A stretch of 64,000 nt of DNA from Paracoccus sediminis (GCF_900188295.1 NZ_FZNM01000008.1:62001-126000); one strand, 5' to 3'. Shown: positions 36,370-45,114, counted from the stretch's first letter. Numbers and translations: made by a program. The notes: generated by a model from the sequence alone, not told the origin.

Positions 36370-37340
36370 ACACCCGCGCCCTGCCCCTGTATGTGACGGT
36401 CGGGATCTTCCTGCTGGCCTATCTGGTCTTCTGGCTGCAGTTCCCCAACATCCTGTCCACCCGTGTCATCGGCAACCTTCTGACCGACAACGCCTATCTG
36501 GGCATCGTCGCGGTCGGAATGACGCTGGTGATCCTGGGGGGCGGGATCGACCTGTCGGTGGGATCGGTGATCGCCTTTTCCGGCGTGTTCATCGCCGTCC
36601 TGCTGCGCGATGCGGGGCTGCATCCGCTGGCGGTCTTTGCGCTGCTGCTGCTGCTGACCACCGCCTTTGGCGCGGGCATGGGCTTTCTGATCGACCGGCT
36701 GGCCATGCCCGCGTTCATCGTCACGCTGGCGGGCATGTTCCTGGCGCGCGGCGCGGCCTATATCCTGTCCATCGATTCCGTGCCGATCCAGCATCCCTTC
36801 TATGATACGCTGCAAGGGGCATACTGGCTGATGCCCGGCAAGGGGCGGCTGACGCTGATCGGCGTCGCGATGGTCCTGATCGTCGTCCTGGGCATGATCG
36901 TCGCCCACAAGACCCGGTTCGGCGCATCCGTCTATGCCCTGGGCGGAGGAGAGGCCGCGGCGCGGCTGATGGGCGTCCGGCAGGGACGCACCACCGTCAT
37001 GGTCTATGCCTTTTCCGGCGCCATGGCCGGATTGGCGGGGATCGTCTTTTCGATCTATACCGGATCGGGCTATTCGCTGGCCACCGTGGGCACCGAGTTG
37101 ACGGCGATCGCCGCCGTGGTCATCGGCGGCACATTGTTGACGGGGGGCGCGGGATACATGTTCGGCACCTTCGTGGGGGTGCTGACCATGGGGCTGATCC
37201 AGACCTATATCGTCTTCGACGGCAGCCTGTCGTCCTGGTGGACCAAGATCGTCGTCGGGATCCTGTTGCTGGCCTTCATCCTGCTGCAAAAGGGCCTGTT
37301 GAAACTGTCGCGGATGCGGCTTGCGCGGGGGGCTGCATGA
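36366..37340 (+). CDS. Galactofuranose-type ABC permease 2 (YjfF-like)
   Basis: 324-residue CUT2 permease. Conserved segments [60 protein letters not shown] and VVIGGTLLTGGAGYMFGTFV match YjfF. ATGA overlaps at both ends bind it into the operon. Confidence 0.9.
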   Translation: MNTRALPLYVTVGIFLLAYLVFWLQFPNILSTRVIGNLLTDNAYLGIVAVGMTLVILGGGIDLSVGSVIAFSGVFIAVLLRDAGLHPLAVFALLLLLTTAFGAGMGFLIDRLAMPAFIVTLAGMFLARGAAYILSIDSVPIQHPFYDTLQGAYWLMPGKGRLTLIGVAMVLIVVLGMIVAHKTRFGASVYALGGGEAAARLMGVRQGRTTVMVYAFSGAMAGLAGIVFSIYTGSGYSLATVGTELTAIAAVVIGGTLLTGGAGYMFGTFVGVLTMGLIQTYIVFDGSLSSWWTKIVVGILLLAFILLQKGLLKLSRMRLARGAA

Positions 37341-38179
37341 TCCACGATCACCGGCATTGCCAGTTGGGCGAGGGGGCGCTGTGGCATCCCGAGCGCCGGC
37401 AGTTCTTCTGGTTCGACATCCTGGGGAAACGGCTTTTGTCCCAGGACGCGGACGGGTCGCCGCTGGAATGGCGCTTCGACCGCATGGCCTCGGCCGCGGG
37501 CTGGATCGACCGGGACCGGCTGATGATCGCCACGGAAACCGGGCTGGCGATCCTGTCGCTGGCAGACGGGATTCTGACCGATGTGAAGGCGGTCGAGGCC
37601 GACAACCCGGCCACCCGGTCGAACGACGGCCGCGCCGACCGGCACGGCGGGTTCTGGTTCGGCACGATGGGCAAGAAGGCCGAGGCGCGGGCGGGCGCGA
37701 TCTATCGTTATCATCGCGGCGAGGTCCGCAGGCTGGTCGATACGATCACCATCCCGAATTCGATCTGCTTTGATCCCGACGGCGGCACCGTGCATTTTGC
37801 CGACACGGATCGCGGCATCGTCTGGCGTCAGGGGCTGGACGGCGACGGCTGGCCGGTGGGCGAGCGTCAGCTCTATCTGGATCTGTCCGCGCGGGGCTGG
37901 TCGCCCGACGGCGCGGTGATCGACGCGGATGGCGGTTTATGCTGCGCCATTTGGGGCGAGGGGGCGGTGGTCCGCTTTGACGCCCAGGGGCGGCAGACGC
38001 ACCGGTTCGATGTCGGCGGGCAACAGTCATCCTGCCCGGCCCTTGGCGGGCCAGCCCTGTCCGATCTGCTGGTGACGACTGCCTGGGACGGCATGGCGGA
38101 TCCCGATGACGCGCAAGGCCGCATCTATCGGCTGGAGACCGGCCTGACCGGACTGCCCGAACCCAAGGTGATCCTGTGA
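37337..38179 (+). CDS. SMP-30/gluconolactonase family sugar lactonase
   Basis: 280 residues, six-bladed beta-propeller family. Metal-site markers: an early Glu in QLGEGALWHPERRQFFWFDI, Asn in RSNDGRADRHGGFWFGTMG, and IPNSICFDPDGGTVHFADTD, followed by GWSPDGAVIDADGGL. It hydrolyses the aldonolactone (arabinono- or galactono-lactone) made by the 1-dehydrogenase. Start ATG 37337 overlaps the permease stop by 4 bp. Confidence 0.9.
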   Translation: MIHDHRHCQLGEGALWHPERRQFFWFDILGKRLLSQDADGSPLEWRFDRMASAAGWIDRDRLMIATETGLAILSLADGILTDVKAVEADNPATRSNDGRADRHGGFWFGTMGKKAEARAGAIYRYHRGEVRRLVDTITIPNSICFDPDGGTVHFADTDRGIVWRQGLDGDGWPVGERQLYLDLSARGWSPDGAVIDADGGLCCAIWGEGAVVRFDAQGRQTHRFDVGGQQSSCPALGGPALSDLLVTTAWDGMADPDDAQGRIYRLETGLTGLPEPKVIL

Positions 38180-39147
38180 GCCGATGGAGCCTGCCCGACG
38201 GGCGGCGCGTGGACCGTCTGACGCTGACCGGCGGCGGGCTGACCGCGCAATTGCTGACGCTGGGCGCGACGGTGCAGGATCTGCGGCTTGACGGCGTGGA
38301 TCATCCGCTGATCCTCGGCTGCCCCGATCCGGCGGATTACCTGGGCGACGGTCTTTATGTGGGCGCCATCGTGGGACGCTTCGCCAACCGCATTGGCGGG
38401 GCGCGCCTTGCGCTGGACGGGCGGGACTATCGCACCGATCCGAACTTTCGCACCCGCCACACGCTGCATGGCGGATCGCGCGGCACCCACTGGCACCTGT
38501 GGACGGTTCGGCGGGCACGCCCCGACGGCGCCACCCTGACGCTGGAACTGCCCGACGGCGCCATGGGCTTTCCCGGCACGCTGAGCATCCGCGCCGACAT
38601 CGCCCTGCGCGACAGCACGCTGATGTTCGACATTCAGGCCGAAACCGACGCGCCGACGCCCTGCAATCTGGCGCATCACGGGTATTTCATCCTTGACGAC
38701 AGCGGCGACGTGCGGGGGCACCGGCTGCGCGTCGCGGCGGATCGGTACCTGCCGGTCGATGACGACCTGATCCCGCTGCCCGGCACCGCGCCGGTTGCGG
38801 GCACGCGCTTCAATTTCCGGCATGGGCGCGCGATTGCGCCGGGCGGATACGACCACAACCTGTGCCTGCCGGGCGGGCCTGCGGCCCGGCGGCTGGTGGC
38901 GGAATTGACGGGCCAAACGGGAATCCGCATGCAGATTGAAACCGACCAGCCGGGCTTGCAGCTTTACGACGGGGCGCATTTCGACGGGCTGCGGGGTCTG
39001 GACGGCCGCCGCTATGGCCCGTTCGCCGGGGTGGCCCTGGAAACGCAGAACTGGCCCGACGCGCCGAACCGGCCGGATTTCCCCGATTCCATCCTGCGCC
39101 CCGGTCAGATCTATCGGCATCATACGGCCTACAGGTTTGCCCGATGA
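38176..39147 (+). CDS. galM: Aldose 1-epimerase (mutarotase)
   Basis: 323 residues, GTG start inside the preceding stop (GTGA). The galactose-mutarotase signature is present: VGRFANRIGGARLALDG, HTLHGGSRGTHWHLW, acid/base His167-His168 in NLAHHGYF and catalytic Glu289 in ALETQNWPD. It interconverts alpha and beta anomers so that imported sugar can be oxidised at C1. Confidence 0.93.
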   Translation: MSRWSLPDGRRVDRLTLTGGGLTAQLLTLGATVQDLRLDGVDHPLILGCPDPADYLGDGLYVGAIVGRFANRIGGARLALDGRDYRTDPNFRTRHTLHGGSRGTHWHLWTVRRARPDGATLTLELPDGAMGFPGTLSIRADIALRDSTLMFDIQAETDAPTPCNLAHHGYFILDDSGDVRGHRLRVAADRYLPVDDDLIPLPGTAPVAGTRFNFRHGRAIAPGGYDHNLCLPGGPAARRLVAELTGQTGIRMQIETDQPGLQLYDGAHFDGLRGLDGRRYGPFAGVALETQNWPDAPNRPDFPDSILRPGQIYRHHTAYRFAR

Positions 39148-40037
39148 CCGCGCTGATCGGCATCGACTGGGGCACCACCTCGTTCCGAGCCTGGCGGATG
39201 GGGCCGGGGGGCGAGGTTCTGGACAGCGTGACGGACGGTCCCGGCATCCTGGCGGCGGGCGCGTTGCCGGGCGGGTTCGCCCAAGCCTTGCAGGATCGCC
39301 TCGGCGGCTGGCTGGACGGCGCTCCGATCATCGCATCGGGCATGATTGCCAGCCGCAACGGCTGGGTGGAAACCCCTTATCTGCCCCTGCCTCTGGACGC
39401 GGGCGCGCTGGCGAACAGCCTGACCCTGCACGACGGCATCCATTTCGTCACCGGGGCCGTCAGCGACCCCGACGGACCTTCCCCCGACGTGATGCGCGGT
39501 GAGGAAACCGAGATCATCGGTCATCTGGCGGGCGGCGGCGGCGACGGCCTGTTCGTCCTGCCCGGCACGCACAGCAAATGGGCGCGGACCGAAGGCGGCA
39601 CGCTGGTGTCGTTCCGCACGGTGATGACGGGCGAAGTCTTTGGCGCCCTGCGCGACCACACCATCCTGGGCCGCCTGATCCAGGCGGGGCCAGCCTCACC
39701 GGAACCCGGCCGGGACGACGCCTTTCGCCGGGGGGTCGAGGCTGGTCGGCAGGACGGCGCGCTGCTGGGCCGCATCTTCTCGGCCCGGACGCTGGCGTTG
39801 ATGGACCGGCTGCCGCTGGGCCACATCGCCGATTACCTGTCCGGTCTGCTGATCGGCGACGAGGTGGCCCATGGCGCGCAGGACGCGGCCGGGCCGGTCA
39901 CGATCATCGGGCGCGGCGATCTGGCCGCGCGATACCAGACGGCCTTCGCGGTGCTGGGCCGTGCCGCCGACATCGCGCCTCCGGGCATGGCGCAGCGGGG
40001 GCTGTGGGACATCGCCCGGCTAAGGGGACTTGCATGA
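39144..40037 (+). CDS. dgoK: 2-dehydro-3-deoxygalactonokinase
   Basis: 297 residues. Actin-like kinase of the DgoK family: opening LIGIDWGTTSFRAWRM, then GMIASRNGWVETPYLP, RGEETEIIGHL and LPGTHSKWARTEGGTLVSFR. It phosphorylates 2-keto-3-deoxygalactonate at C6. Coupled by 4-bp overlaps to galM and to the aldolase gene. Confidence 0.92.
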   Translation: MTALIGIDWGTTSFRAWRMGPGGEVLDSVTDGPGILAAGALPGGFAQALQDRLGGWLDGAPIIASGMIASRNGWVETPYLPLPLDAGALANSLTLHDGIHFVTGAVSDPDGPSPDVMRGEETEIIGHLAGGGGDGLFVLPGTHSKWARTEGGTLVSFRTVMTGEVFGALRDHTILGRLIQAGPASPEPGRDDAFRRGVEAGRQDGALLGRIFSARTLALMDRLPLGHIADYLSGLLIGDEVAHGAQDAAGPVTIIGRGDLAARYQTAFAVLGRAADIAPPGMAQRGLWDIARLRGLA

Positions 40038-40660
40038 CCGATTTCGACACCGCCTTTGCCGCCAACCCGCTGATCGCGATCCTGCGCGGCCTGCGCCCGG
40101 ACGAGGCCGCCAACACCGCCGCCGCCCTGACCGGCGCGGGGTTCACGATCCTCGAGGTGCCGCTGAATTCCCCCGATCCGCTGGACAGCATCGCCCGGAT
40201 GGCCGCGGCGGTCCCCGATGCCCTGGTCGGCGCGGGCACGGTGACGACCCCCGATCAGGTCGGCGCGGTAGAGGATGCGGGGGGCCGGATCATCATCGCC
40301 CCGAACTTCGACCCCCGCGTCGCCGCCGAGGCCGTGCGCCGGAATCTTGCCTATTGCCCCGGCGTGGGCACCGTCAGCGAAGCCTTTGCCGCGCTGGATG
40401 CGGGGGCCGCCGCGCTCAAGCTGTTCCCGGCCGAGATGATCCCCCCCCCCGCCGTCAAGGCGATGCGGGCCGTCCTGCCGCGCCATGTGCGGCTGCTGCC
40501 GGTGGGGGGCATCGATCCGGCCGCGATGGCGGCATACCGGCAGGCCGGGGCGGACGGGTTCGGGCTGGGATCCGCGCTGTTCCGGCCCGGCCAGGATGCC
40601 GGAACCACGGGGATGCGGGCGCGCGACTTCATGGCGGCCTGGCGGGCGTTGCCGCGTTAA
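40034..40660 (+). CDS. dgoA: 2-dehydro-3-deoxy-6-phosphogalactonate aldolase
   Basis: 208 residues, KDPG/KDPGal aldolase family. Schiff-base Lys129 in ALKLFPAEM, catalytic Glu41 in ILEVPLNSPD, phosphate-binding LLPVGGIDP, and GFGLGSALFRPG near the end. It splits KDPGal to pyruvate and glyceraldehyde-3-phosphate. The combination with DgoK favours the galactose form over the Entner-Doudoroff form. Last gene of the sugar operon. Confidence 0.92.
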   Translation: MTDFDTAFAANPLIAILRGLRPDEAANTAAALTGAGFTILEVPLNSPDPLDSIARMAAAVPDALVGAGTVTTPDQVGAVEDAGGRIIIAPNFDPRVAAEAVRRNLAYCPGVGTVSEAFAALDAGAAALKLFPAEMIPPPAVKAMRAVLPRHVRLLPVGGIDPAAMAAYRQAGADGFGLGSALFRPGQDAGTTGMRARDFMAAWRALPR

Positions 40661-40720
40661 GGGTTCCTTTCGGCGGCGGCGGGCAGGGGGCTGGTCCCTT
40701 TGGGGGAGGAGGGGAACATT

Positions 40721-40743
40721 GCCCAAAGAATATGCGTTTGGGC
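40721..40743 (+). terminator. Hairpin after the sugar operon
   Basis: Perfect 7-bp stem GCCCAAA/TTTGGGC with a 9-base loop, 60 bp past the dgoA stop and 47 bp before the next start. No U-tract; it may end the operon or sit in the leader of the next gene. The 129-bp gap is otherwise G-rich without a recognisable gene. Confidence 0.4.
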
Positions 40744-40789
40744 CGATGCGCCGCAGGGGATGGCGTATCACACAATCCGGGAGGATCAG

Positions 40790-41344
40790 ATGAAACCCAT
40801 TTGCACAGGGGCTGTCGCTGCTGCGCTGCTGGCGCTGACAACCGTGGCCGCCCAAGCCGATTGCGCCGCCGAAATCGCCCGCCTGACCACGGGGGGCGAC
40901 GCCTCGGGCAGCATGGCCGCAGAGTCGGAGGGAATTTCCAAGGACGGCTCGCTTGCGCCGCTGGAAGATGCGCCCGACGCGGCGGCGGACGGCGATGCCG
41001 CGGCCGCCGCTGATGCGGCGGCAGCCACGGAAACGGCGGCGGCCTCGGGGATGAACAGCGCGGCCCCCACCGATGCCGAGGCCGGCGCGGGGGATGAAGG
41101 CATCGCCAAGGACGGCTCGCTTGCGCCGCTGGAAGGCGCGGAGGGACAGCAGGCGGGTGTGGCGATGTCGGGTGCCGACGCGCAGGCGCAGCAGGAAGGC
41201 GAACCCACCGCCGCCGAGCAGGCCGCCGGCGGCACGGCCGACGCTTCGACCCGCGAGGTCCATATCCAGGCCGCGCGCGATGCGCTTGCCGCCGGGGACG
41301 AGGATGCCTGCATGAAGGCGATCGAGGCCGCGGGATCGGCCTGA
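40790..41344 (+). CDS. Exported Ala/Glu-rich protein with an internal repeat, function unknown
   Basis: 184 residues. ATG 40790 has GGGAGG 6 bases upstream and opens a clean signal peptide (GAVAAALLALTTVAAQADC). The mature part is acidic, very rich in Ala, Gly and Glu, and probably disordered. It contains two copies of GISKDGSLAPLE/GIAKDGSLAPLE at about 48-60 and 104-116, encoded by a perfect 30-bp repeat. A more regular helix follows (VHIQAARDALAAGDEDACMK), with cysteines only near the two ends (DCAAE, DACMK), which could pair in the periplasm. I do not recognise the family. Confidence 0.75.
   Translation: MKPICTGAVAAALLALTTVAAQADCAAEIARLTTGGDASGSMAAESEGISKDGSLAPLEDAPDAAADGDAAAAADAAAATETAAASGMNSAAPTDAEAGAGDEGIAKDGSLAPLEGAEGQQAGVAMSGADAQAQQEGEPTAAEQAAGGTADASTREVHIQAARDALAAGDEDACMKAIEAAGSA
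40938..40967 (+). repeat. 30-bp direct repeat, copy 1, inside the Ala-rich exported protein gene
   Basis: Identical for 30 bases to 41106-41135 and in the same frame, 168 bp (56 codons) apart. It encodes the SKDGSLAPLE-type peptide. Perfect DNA identity, including third codon positions, suggests a recent duplication or gene conversion. Confidence 0.9.
41106..41135 (+). repeat. 30-bp direct repeat, copy 2
   Basis: Second identical copy of the element at 40938-40967, in frame. The flanking codons differ between copies. Confidence 0.9.
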
Positions 41345-41353
41345 CCCCCCATT

Positions 41354-41376
41354 TGGCCGGGGGCGCACCCCGGCCA
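41354..41376 (+). terminator. 9-bp stem-loop after the Ala-rich protein gene
   Basis: TGGCCGGGG/CCCCGGCCA with loop GCGCA, 9 bp after the stop. Strong stem but no T-run. The remaining gap to 41476 shows nothing further that I can name. Confidence 0.55.
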
Positions 41377-41476
41377 TCGTGGCGCGATGGCGTCGGTCGG
41401 GCGAATAAGGGCTGGAATGCCGTGCCGGTTTCTGGTCAGAGGGCAGAAGTGCAGCCTGGCCGGGACGAACGACGCA

Positions 41477-42091
41477 ATGAGCATACACCTGTACCCCAAC
41501 GACCTTCCCGACGACCTGGATCTTGGCCCGGTGGTGGCCATCGATACCGAAACGATGGGGCTTGACCCCCGGCGGGATCGGCTGTGCCTGGTGCAGTTGT
41601 CCACGGGCGACGGCGACGCGCATCTGGTCCAGATCGAATGCGGCCAGACCGAGGCGCCGAACCTGTGCCGGATGCTGACCGATCCCAAGGTGCTCAAGCT
41701 GTTCCATTTTGCCCGGTTCGACGTGGCGGCGTTGGAAAACGCCTTTGGCGTGGTCACGGCGCCGGTCTGGTGCACCAAGATCGCCTCCAAGCTGGTGCGG
41801 ACCTTTACCGACCGGCACGGGCTGAAATACCTGCTGAGCGAACTGGTCAACGTCGATGTCAGCAAGCAGCAGCAGACCAGCGACTGGGGGGCGGCGGATC
41901 TGACCGATGCGCAACTGGAATACGCAGCATCCGACGTGTTGCATCTGCACAAGCTGAAAGAGGCGCTGGAGGAGAAACTGCGCCGGGAAAACCGCATCGG
42001 GCTGGCGCAAGCCTGTTTCGATTTCCTGCCCGCCCGTGCCCATCTCGATCTGCTGGGCTGGGGGGATGAAAACGACATCTTCCGGCACTAG
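41477..42091 (+). CDS. RNase D-like 3'-5' exonuclease
   Basis: 204 residues, a single DEDDy exonuclease domain. Acidic residues appear in AIDTETMGLDPRRDRLCLVQ (Exo I), LKLFHFARFDVAALEN (Exo II) and YAASDVLHLHKLKEAL (Exo III, with the Tyr). The HRDC domains of full RNase D are absent; such short forms are usual in alphaproteobacteria. Start ATG 41477 is preferred by homology, although no clear ribosome site precedes it and the frame is open further upstream. Likely tRNA or structured-RNA 3' trimming. Confidence 0.88.
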   Translation: MSIHLYPNDLPDDLDLGPVVAIDTETMGLDPRRDRLCLVQLSTGDGDAHLVQIECGQTEAPNLCRMLTDPKVLKLFHFARFDVAALENAFGVVTAPVWCTKIASKLVRTFTDRHGLKYLLSELVNVDVSKQQQTSDWGAADLTDAQLEYAASDVLHLHKLKEALEEKLRRENRIGLAQACFDFLPARAHLDLLGWGDENDIFRH

Positions 42092-42103
42092 ATCGGTCAG
42101 GCC

Positions 42104-42139
42104 GGGGGCTGTCTGCCCCCGAACCCCCGAGGATATTTG
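42104..42139 (+). repeat. Intergenic hairpin module (GGGGGC stem plus ACCCCCGAGGATAT tail), copy 1
   Basis: GGGGGC-TGTCT-GCCCCC hairpin followed by GAACCCCCGAGGATATTTG, between rnd-like and kdsD genes. A second copy lies at 56537-56576 on the other strand. I recall this module as frequent between genes in Rhodobacteraceae, where the hairpin probably acts as a terminator. Confidence 0.7.
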
Positions 42140-42159
42140 ACCAAGGCAAAGGCAGCGGT

Positions 42160-43104
42160 TTGAGCGACTATCTGGATACGGCGCGGCGCGTCATCCTGAC
42201 CGAGGCACGGGGCCTGACCCTGCTGGCCGACGATCTGGGCGACAGCTTTGCCCGCGCGGTCGATCTGATCCTGGCGGCGCGCGGCCGGGTGGTCGTGTCG
42301 GGCATGGGAAAATCGGGCCATGTCGGACGCAAGATCACGGCCACGCTGGCGTCGACGGGAACCCCTGCGCAGTTCGTTCACCCGGCCGAGGCGAGCCATG
42401 GCGATCTGGGCATGGTCACGCAGGCCGATGTCGCCCTGGTGCTGTCCAACAGCGGCGAGACGCCCGAACTGGCGGATTTGATCGCCCACACCCGGCGTTT
42501 CGGGATTCCGCTGATCGGCGTCGCCTCGCGCCCCGGATCGACGCTGCTGCGTCAGGCGGATGTGGCGCTTGTTCTGCCGGCTGCCCCCGAGGCCTGCGGC
42601 AACGGCATCGTGCCCACGACATCCACGACCATGACGCTGGCCCTGGGCGATGCGCTTGCGGTCGCGCTGATGGAACATCGGCAGTTCACCCCGGAACATT
42701 TCCGCACCTTCCACCCCGGAGGCAAGCTGGGCGCGCGGCTGGCCAAGGTGGACGATCTGATGCATCGCGACATGCCCCTGGTGGGCGAGGATACCCCCAT
42801 GACCGAGGCGCTTCTGGTCATCAGCCAGAAGGGTTACGGCGTGACCGGCGTCACGGACCGCGCGGGGCATCTGGCGGGAATCATCACCGACGGCGACCTG
42901 CGCCGCCACATGGACGGCTTGCTGGACCGCCGCGCGGCCGAGGTGATGACCCCCGCCCCCCGCGTCATCGCCCCCGATGCCCTGGCCGAGGCCGCCTTGG
43001 CGCAGATGCAGGACAGCAAGATCACCTGCCTGTTTGCGGTCGCGGACGACATGCCGCAGGGCATCCTGCACATCCACGACTGCCTGCGGGCCGGGATCGT
43101 CTAG
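42160..43104 (+). CDS. D-arabinose-5-phosphate isomerase (KdsD/KpsF/GutQ family)
   Basis: 314 residues, TTG start with AAAGGCAG upstream. SIS domain at about 30-170 (VVVSGMGKSGHVGRKITATL, HPAEASHGDLGMV, LSNSGETPELADL) followed by two CBS domains (about 195-314; VDDLMHRDMPLVGED, GIITDGDLRRHMDG). It makes arabinose-5-phosphate for Kdo, part of lipopolysaccharide. Directly upstream of lptC-lptA-lptB, so a lipopolysaccharide role is well supported. Confidence 0.93.
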   Translation: MSDYLDTARRVILTEARGLTLLADDLGDSFARAVDLILAARGRVVVSGMGKSGHVGRKITATLASTGTPAQFVHPAEASHGDLGMVTQADVALVLSNSGETPELADLIAHTRRFGIPLIGVASRPGSTLLRQADVALVLPAAPEACGNGIVPTTSTTMTLALGDALAVALMEHRQFTPEHFRTFHPGGKLGARLAKVDDLMHRDMPLVGEDTPMTEALLVISQKGYGVTGVTDRAGHLAGIITDGDLRRHMDGLLDRRAAEVMTPAPRVIAPDALAEAALAQMQDSKITCLFAVADDMPQGILHIHDCLRAGIV

Positions 43105-43107
43105 GGG

Positions 43108-43680
43108 ATGAACCGGACCCGCATCGTCCGCTGGCTGCGCGTGCTGCTGCCGCTGCTGGCGCTGGCGATGCTGTCGGTGCTGTTCCTGTTTTCGCGCGGA
43201 AGCGAGACGGGATCGCGCATTCCCTATGCCACCGTGGATGCCGAGGCGATGGCCCGCAACCCGCGCCTTGTGGCGCCGGAATACGCGGGTGTGACCGATG
43301 ACGGTGCCCGCCTGACCTTGCGGGCGGCCGAGGCTGCACCGGACGGCGAGGGTGGCGGCGGCACGGCGCGCGATCTGCGGCTGGACTGGCAGCGCCCCGA
43401 CGGGCTGCGCGCCGACCTGACCGCCCCCCGCGCCAGGCTGGCCGACGGCACGATCCGGCTGGATGGCGGGGTGCGGATGACCACCTCGTCCGGGTGGGCG
43501 ATGGATGCGCAGGCCGTCGAGGCCGCGACCGACCGTTCGCGCATCGCGGCCAGGGACGGGGTGGTGGCCGATGCGCCCTTCGGGTCGGTCTCGGCACGTC
43601 GGATGGAACTTGTTCCCGGCGACAGTGGCGCTTCGATCTTGAATTTCTCGGGCGATGTCCGTCTGATATACCGGCCCTGA
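43108..43680 (+). CDS. lptC: Lipopolysaccharide export protein LptC
   Basis: 190 residues: N-terminal membrane anchor (VLLPLLALAMLSVLFLFSRG), then a periplasmic beta-jellyroll with NPRLVAPEYAGVTDDGARLT and VSARRMELVPGD. It receives lipopolysaccharide from LptBFG and passes it to LptA. Starts 3 bp after kdsD. Confidence 0.88.
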   Translation: MNRTRIVRWLRVLLPLLALAMLSVLFLFSRGSETGSRIPYATVDAEAMARNPRLVAPEYAGVTDDGARLTLRAAEAAPDGEGGGGTARDLRLDWQRPDGLRADLTAPRARLADGTIRLDGGVRMTTSSGWAMDAQAVEAATDRSRIAARDGVVADAPFGSVSARRMELVPGDSGASILNFSGDVRLIYRP

Positions 43681-43701
43681 TCCATCAGAAGGACATGCCC
43701 G

Positions 43702-44178
43702 ATGCTGCGCCCCCTGCTGACAGCCCTGATCCTTGCCGCCGCCCCTGCCGTTGCGCAGAACGTGGCCTTCGGGGGTATGCGCGCCGACATTTCCGCCCCC
43801 GTCGAGGTCGCGGCCGATACGCTGTCGGTCAACCAGGCCGACGGCAGCGCGGTGTTCACGGGCAACGTGGTGATCGGCCAGGGCGCCATGCGGCTGTCGG
43901 CCGACAGCGTGACCGTGATCTATGCCGAAGGCGGGCAGAACCGCATCCGGTCGCTGGACGCCACCGGCAACGTGACGCTGGTCTCGGGCGAGGACGCGGC
44001 CGAGGCGAAGGCGGCGTCCTATGACGTGGAAACGGGCAATGTCACGCTGACCGGCGACGTGGTGCTGACCCAGGGGCGGAACGTGCTGACCGGCGATACG
44101 ATGCAGGTGAATCTGGAATCCGGCACCGCCGAGGTCCAGGGCCGCGTACGGTCGGTCCTGCAACCGGGCGGCAACTGA
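43702..44178 (+). CDS. lptA: Lipopolysaccharide transport periplasmic protein LptA
   Basis: 158 residues with a signal peptide (cleavage near residue 18, AVAQNV). OstA-like domain: PVEVAADTLSVNQADGSAVF, TGNVVIGQGAMRLSADSVTV and ASYDVETGNVTLTGDVVL. It forms the periplasmic bridge. The stop shares one base with the lptB start. Confidence 0.92.
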   Translation: MLRPLLTALILAAAPAVAQNVAFGGMRADISAPVEVAADTLSVNQADGSAVFTGNVVIGQGAMRLSADSVTVIYAEGGQNRIRSLDATGNVTLVSGEDAAEAKAASYDVETGNVTLTGDVVLTQGRNVLTGDTMQVNLESGTAEVQGRVRSVLQPGGN

Positions 44179-44927
44179 TGCGGGGGGCTGCGGCGCGCAC
44201 GGGCGACGGGCTGCGGATCCGGGGCTTGCGCAAGTCCTATCGCAATCGCCCGGTGATCCGCGACGTGTCCGTCGATCTGGCGCGCGGAGAGGTCGTGGCC
44301 CTGTTGGGGCCGAACGGATCGGGCAAGACCACCTGTTTCTATTGCATCGCGGGGTTGGTGCCGCCGGACGCGGGGCAGGTGCTGATCGACGGACAGGACG
44401 CCACCCGCCTGCCGATGTTCCGCCGCGCCCGGATGGGCATCGGCTATCTTCCGCAGGAAATGTCGATCTTTCGCGGCCTGAGCGTCGAACAGAACATCAT
44501 GGCCGTGCTGGAGGTCGTGCACGAAGATCCCCGCCACCGGCGCGACCGGCTGGAGGAATTGCTGGGCGATTTTTCCATCGGCCATCTGCGCGGCGCGCCC
44601 GCGCTGGCCTTGTCGGGGGGTGAACGGCGCCGGGCCGAGATTGCGCGTTGCCTGGCGTCGGATCCCAGCTTCCTGCTGCTGGACGAACCTTTCGCGGGGG
44701 TGGATCCGATCGCGGTGGGGGAAATCCGCGGGCTGGTCCATGACCTGAAATCGCGCGGCATCGGGGTGCTTATCACCGACCACAATGTCCGCGAAACCCT
44801 GGGCATCGTGGACCGGGCCTATATCCTGCATGACGGGCATGTGCTGATGTCGGGAACCACCGATCAGATCGTCGCCGACCCTCGCGTGCGCGAGGTCTAT
44901 CTGGGCGATAGTTTCCGCATGGCATGA
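44178..44927 (+). CDS. lptB: Lipopolysaccharide export ATPase LptB
   Basis: 249 residues. Walker A GPNGSGKTT at about 44-52, signature LSGGERRR, Walker B FLLLDEPFAGVDPIAVGEI, and TDHNVRETLGIVDRAYIL, all characteristic of LptB. TGATG overlap with lptA. rpoN, which follows lptB in many proteobacteria, is absent here. Confidence 0.95.
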   Translation: MRGAAARTGDGLRIRGLRKSYRNRPVIRDVSVDLARGEVVALLGPNGSGKTTCFYCIAGLVPPDAGQVLIDGQDATRLPMFRRARMGIGYLPQEMSIFRGLSVEQNIMAVLEVVHEDPRHRRDRLEELLGDFSIGHLRGAPALALSGGERRRAEIARCLASDPSFLLLDEPFAGVDPIAVGEIRGLVHDLKSRGIGVLITDHNVRETLGIVDRAYILHDGHVLMSGTTDQIVADPRVREVYLGDSFRMA

Positions 44928-44973
44928 CCCCGATGCCGGCCCGCGAAATCGTCTCACGCAAACGTGCGCCCCG

Positions 44974-44996
44974 TTGACAGAACCCTTTGGCTGTCA
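44974..44996 (+). promoter_or_regulatory. Candidate promoter region and dyad upstream of hpf
   Basis: TTGACA at 44974-44979 equals the -35 consensus; the region 17-18 bp downstream (CCAAAT/CAAATT) is a poor -10. The same bases form a dyad TGACAG-N10-CTGTCA. It lies in the 187-bp gap between lptB and hpf, the longest in this block and the likely place for an hpf promoter. Confidence 0.35.
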
Positions 44997-45114
44997 CCAA
45001 ATTGATTCATGCGGGTGCGGCAGGAACCGTATCCCGCCAACCCCGTTTTCCGCCGCGCGCCGGCTGTCTGAACGGGCTGGCGCACCGGAAGACGGGCAAC
45101 CGAGAGGAAAGACG

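Noticed and set aside
39833..42088. 751-codon minus-strand frame across dgoA, the Ala-rich gene and rnd
   Set aside because: It runs antisense to several separate real genes and shows no domain.
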